Shown piece by piece: positions 4,695 through 5,757 of a stretch of DNA of 5,757 nt. A program made the translations under genes and the position numbers. The notes beneath the pieces are model-generated. The model was given only the letters and a program-made list of their open reading frames with translations, did not search any database and was not told the DNA's origin. Numbering within the stretch: position 1 is the first letter of the stretch; each line of letters begins with the position of its first letter. The DNA is from Flavimaricola sp. (GTDB lineage: Bacteria; Pseudomonadota; Alphaproteobacteria; Rhodobacterales; Rhodobacteraceae): NCBI GenBank assembly GCA_023300365.1, contig JALZWD010000183.1:1-5757 (forward strand), given 5' to 3'.

Positions 4695-5757
4695 TCATCC
4701 TTCGCGAAATGCCTTGGCGAAATAGTCGGACAGCGGCTTGATAAGATAATCCATCGGGCTGCGCTCGTTGGTTGAGATATAGGCCTCAACCGGCATGCCG
4801 GGGATCAGCGTCATGTCATCGGGCAAGCGCTCCATCTCGCCCTCGTTGAGCGCGATTTCGGTGCGATAATAACTGACTTGTGTGCCTTGGTCTTGGAAGG
4901 CATCCGCCGAGACTTGGGTGACTGAGCCAAAAAGTTCCGGCGTGCGGCGTTGATCAAAGGCGGAAAACCGAACCGAGACCTCTTGGCCCAAGTGGATTTG
5001 GTCGATGTCTTGGGGCGATACTTGGGTGGTGATCACCAAAGGCCGATCTTGGGGCACGAGGTAAAGCACGGGATCGGCGGGGCGAATAACCGACCGGGGG
5101 GCAAAAACCGTGAGGTCATAGACCACGCCCGCAACCGGGGCGCGGATGTCCAGACGTTCGAGTTGCGTCGTGAGTGCGCGGCGCCGTTCGGACAGCTCAA
5201 TTTGATTATACTGCAGGTCGCGCAAGCGGGTGATCGCCTCTTCGCGGACCGCAGTCCGCAGGCCCAAAATCTCAATATCGAGTTCGGTGATGCGCCCTTG
5301 GTTTTGGGCGACCGAAGCGGCAAGTTCGCCGACCTGACCGTCAAGGCTGGCCATTTCACGCTCAAGGCGCAAAACGGCGGCGGCCGCGACGAGGCCACGA
5401 TCCAGCAGCGATCTTTGGTTTTCAAGCTCGGGTTTAATGATCTCAATCTGACGATCCAGCGAGACTTGTTGCGCCGCGATCCCCTCAATTTGATTGCCGA
5501 TCTGATCGCGCCTGCGGGCCAATTGCTCGGCTTGTTGTTGCATGGTGTCGCGGCGGGCACCAAAGAGGTTGATTTGGCCTTGCATCAGTTCTTGGGCGAC
5601 AGGGTTTTCGGTTTCCATAAGGAGGGCGGGAAACTCTAGCGTTTGTGTGCCATCACGTTCGGCCTCGAACCGAGCGCCACGGGCCAACACTTCGAGCAGT
5701 TGCCCCTCGACAACCGACAGCTCAGAGGCCAATGCGTCGGCATCAAGCCGGATCATC
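4695..5757 (-). CDS. HlyD-family type I secretion periplasmic adaptor (membrane fusion protein; N-terminus off right edge)
   Basis: At least 353 residues are present. HlyD/PrsE proteins anchor in the inner membrane, cross the periplasm and connect an ABC exporter to a TolC-like outer membrane channel to secrete proteins such as RTX toxins and proteases. The visible part (numbered from the Met at 5756) begins at the MIRLDADALASELSVVEGQL segment, follows with a long alpha-helical hairpin (about 70-200, rich in Q, E, R and L), then the second lipoyl half RLDIRAPVAGVVYDL (201-215), the beta-barrel region VITTQVSPQDIDQIHLGQEV (241-260), and the family end GMPVEAYISTNERSP (320-334) and YLIKPLSDYFAKAFRE (337-352). 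The Met at 5756 lies where homologues read a V/L-IRLD strand, so it is probably internal; roughly 80 upstream residues, with the membrane helix and first lipoyl half, are missing. The ABC and substrate genes are probably beyond the right edge. Stop TGA lies 57 bases from the RidA ATG. Confidence 0.95.
   Translation of the reverse strand, partial: MIRLDADALASELSVVEGQLLEVLARGARFEAERDGTQTLEFPALLMETENPVAQELMQGQINLFGARRDTMQQQAEQLARRRDQIGNQIEGIAAQQVSLDRQIEIIKPELENQRSLLDRGLVAAAAVLRLEREMASLDGQVGELAASVAQNQGRITELDIEILGLRTAVREEAITRLRDLQYNQIELSERRRALTTQLERLDIRAPVAGVVYDLTVFAPRSVIRPADPVLYLVPQDRPLVITTQVSPQDIDQIHLGQEVSVRFSAFDQRRTPELFGSVTQVSADAFQDQGTQVSYYRTEIALNEGEMERLPDDMTLIPGMPVEAYISTNERSPMDYLIKPLSDYFAKAFREG

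Noticed and set aside
4950..5639. Plus-strand open frame of 229 codons
   Set aside because: It is antisense to the coiled-coil region of the HlyD-type adaptor; its apparent composition reflects the complement of that repetitive helical sequence.

Overview
The window looks like ordinary chromosomal DNA from an alphaproteobacterium, most probably a marine Rhodobacteraceae (roseobacter-type) member. This rests on protein style and gene content: a type I secretion HlyD/PrsE-type adaptor, the ~154-residue RidA subtype, a FemAB-like (DUF482) acyltransferase, moderately high GC and tightly packed genes. I see no tRNA, rRNA, CRISPR array, insertion sequence, prophage or integration site. The organism call is inference from recognised families, not from a database search.

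Layout, left to right. (1) Positions 1-485, minus strand: the N-terminal 161 residues of an FAD/NAD(P)H ferredoxin-reductase-like flavoprotein, cut by the left edge. (2) An 81-base divergent intergenic region. (3) Positions 567-1055, plus strand: a Prx5/type II peroxiredoxin, the only plus-strand gene. (4) A 10-bp hairpin in the 32-base gap between convergent genes. (5) Positions 1088-4637, minus strand: five tightly packed genes, in transcription order ridA-like, glycerophosphodiester phosphodiesterase, FemAB-like N-acyltransferase, pterin-4a-carbinolamine dehydratase and an MscS-type channel. Two junctions are 4-base ATGA overlaps, one is a direct TAA/ATG abutment and one is a 30-base gap, so this is very probably one operon. 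(6) A 57-base gap with two small adjacent hairpins. (7) Positions 4695-5757, minus strand: most of an HlyD-family periplasmic adaptor of a type I secretion system, cut at its N-terminus by the right edge.

How the genes may work together. The divergent flavoprotein reductase and thiol peroxidase suggest a redox/peroxide-defence locus, although no direct partnership can be shown. The five-gene operon mixes metabolite-damage repair (RidA deaminates reactive imines; PCD dehydrates the pterin carbinolamine) with envelope-related functions (phosphodiester hydrolysis, a FemAB-like acyl or aminoacyl transferase, a tension-gated channel). No pterin-dependent aromatic hydroxylase is present, so the PCD role is open. 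I found no clearly novel system. The points most worth a second look are this mixed operon, the acyltransferase of unknown substrate, the orphan PCD and the ribosome-site hairpin ahead of ridA.
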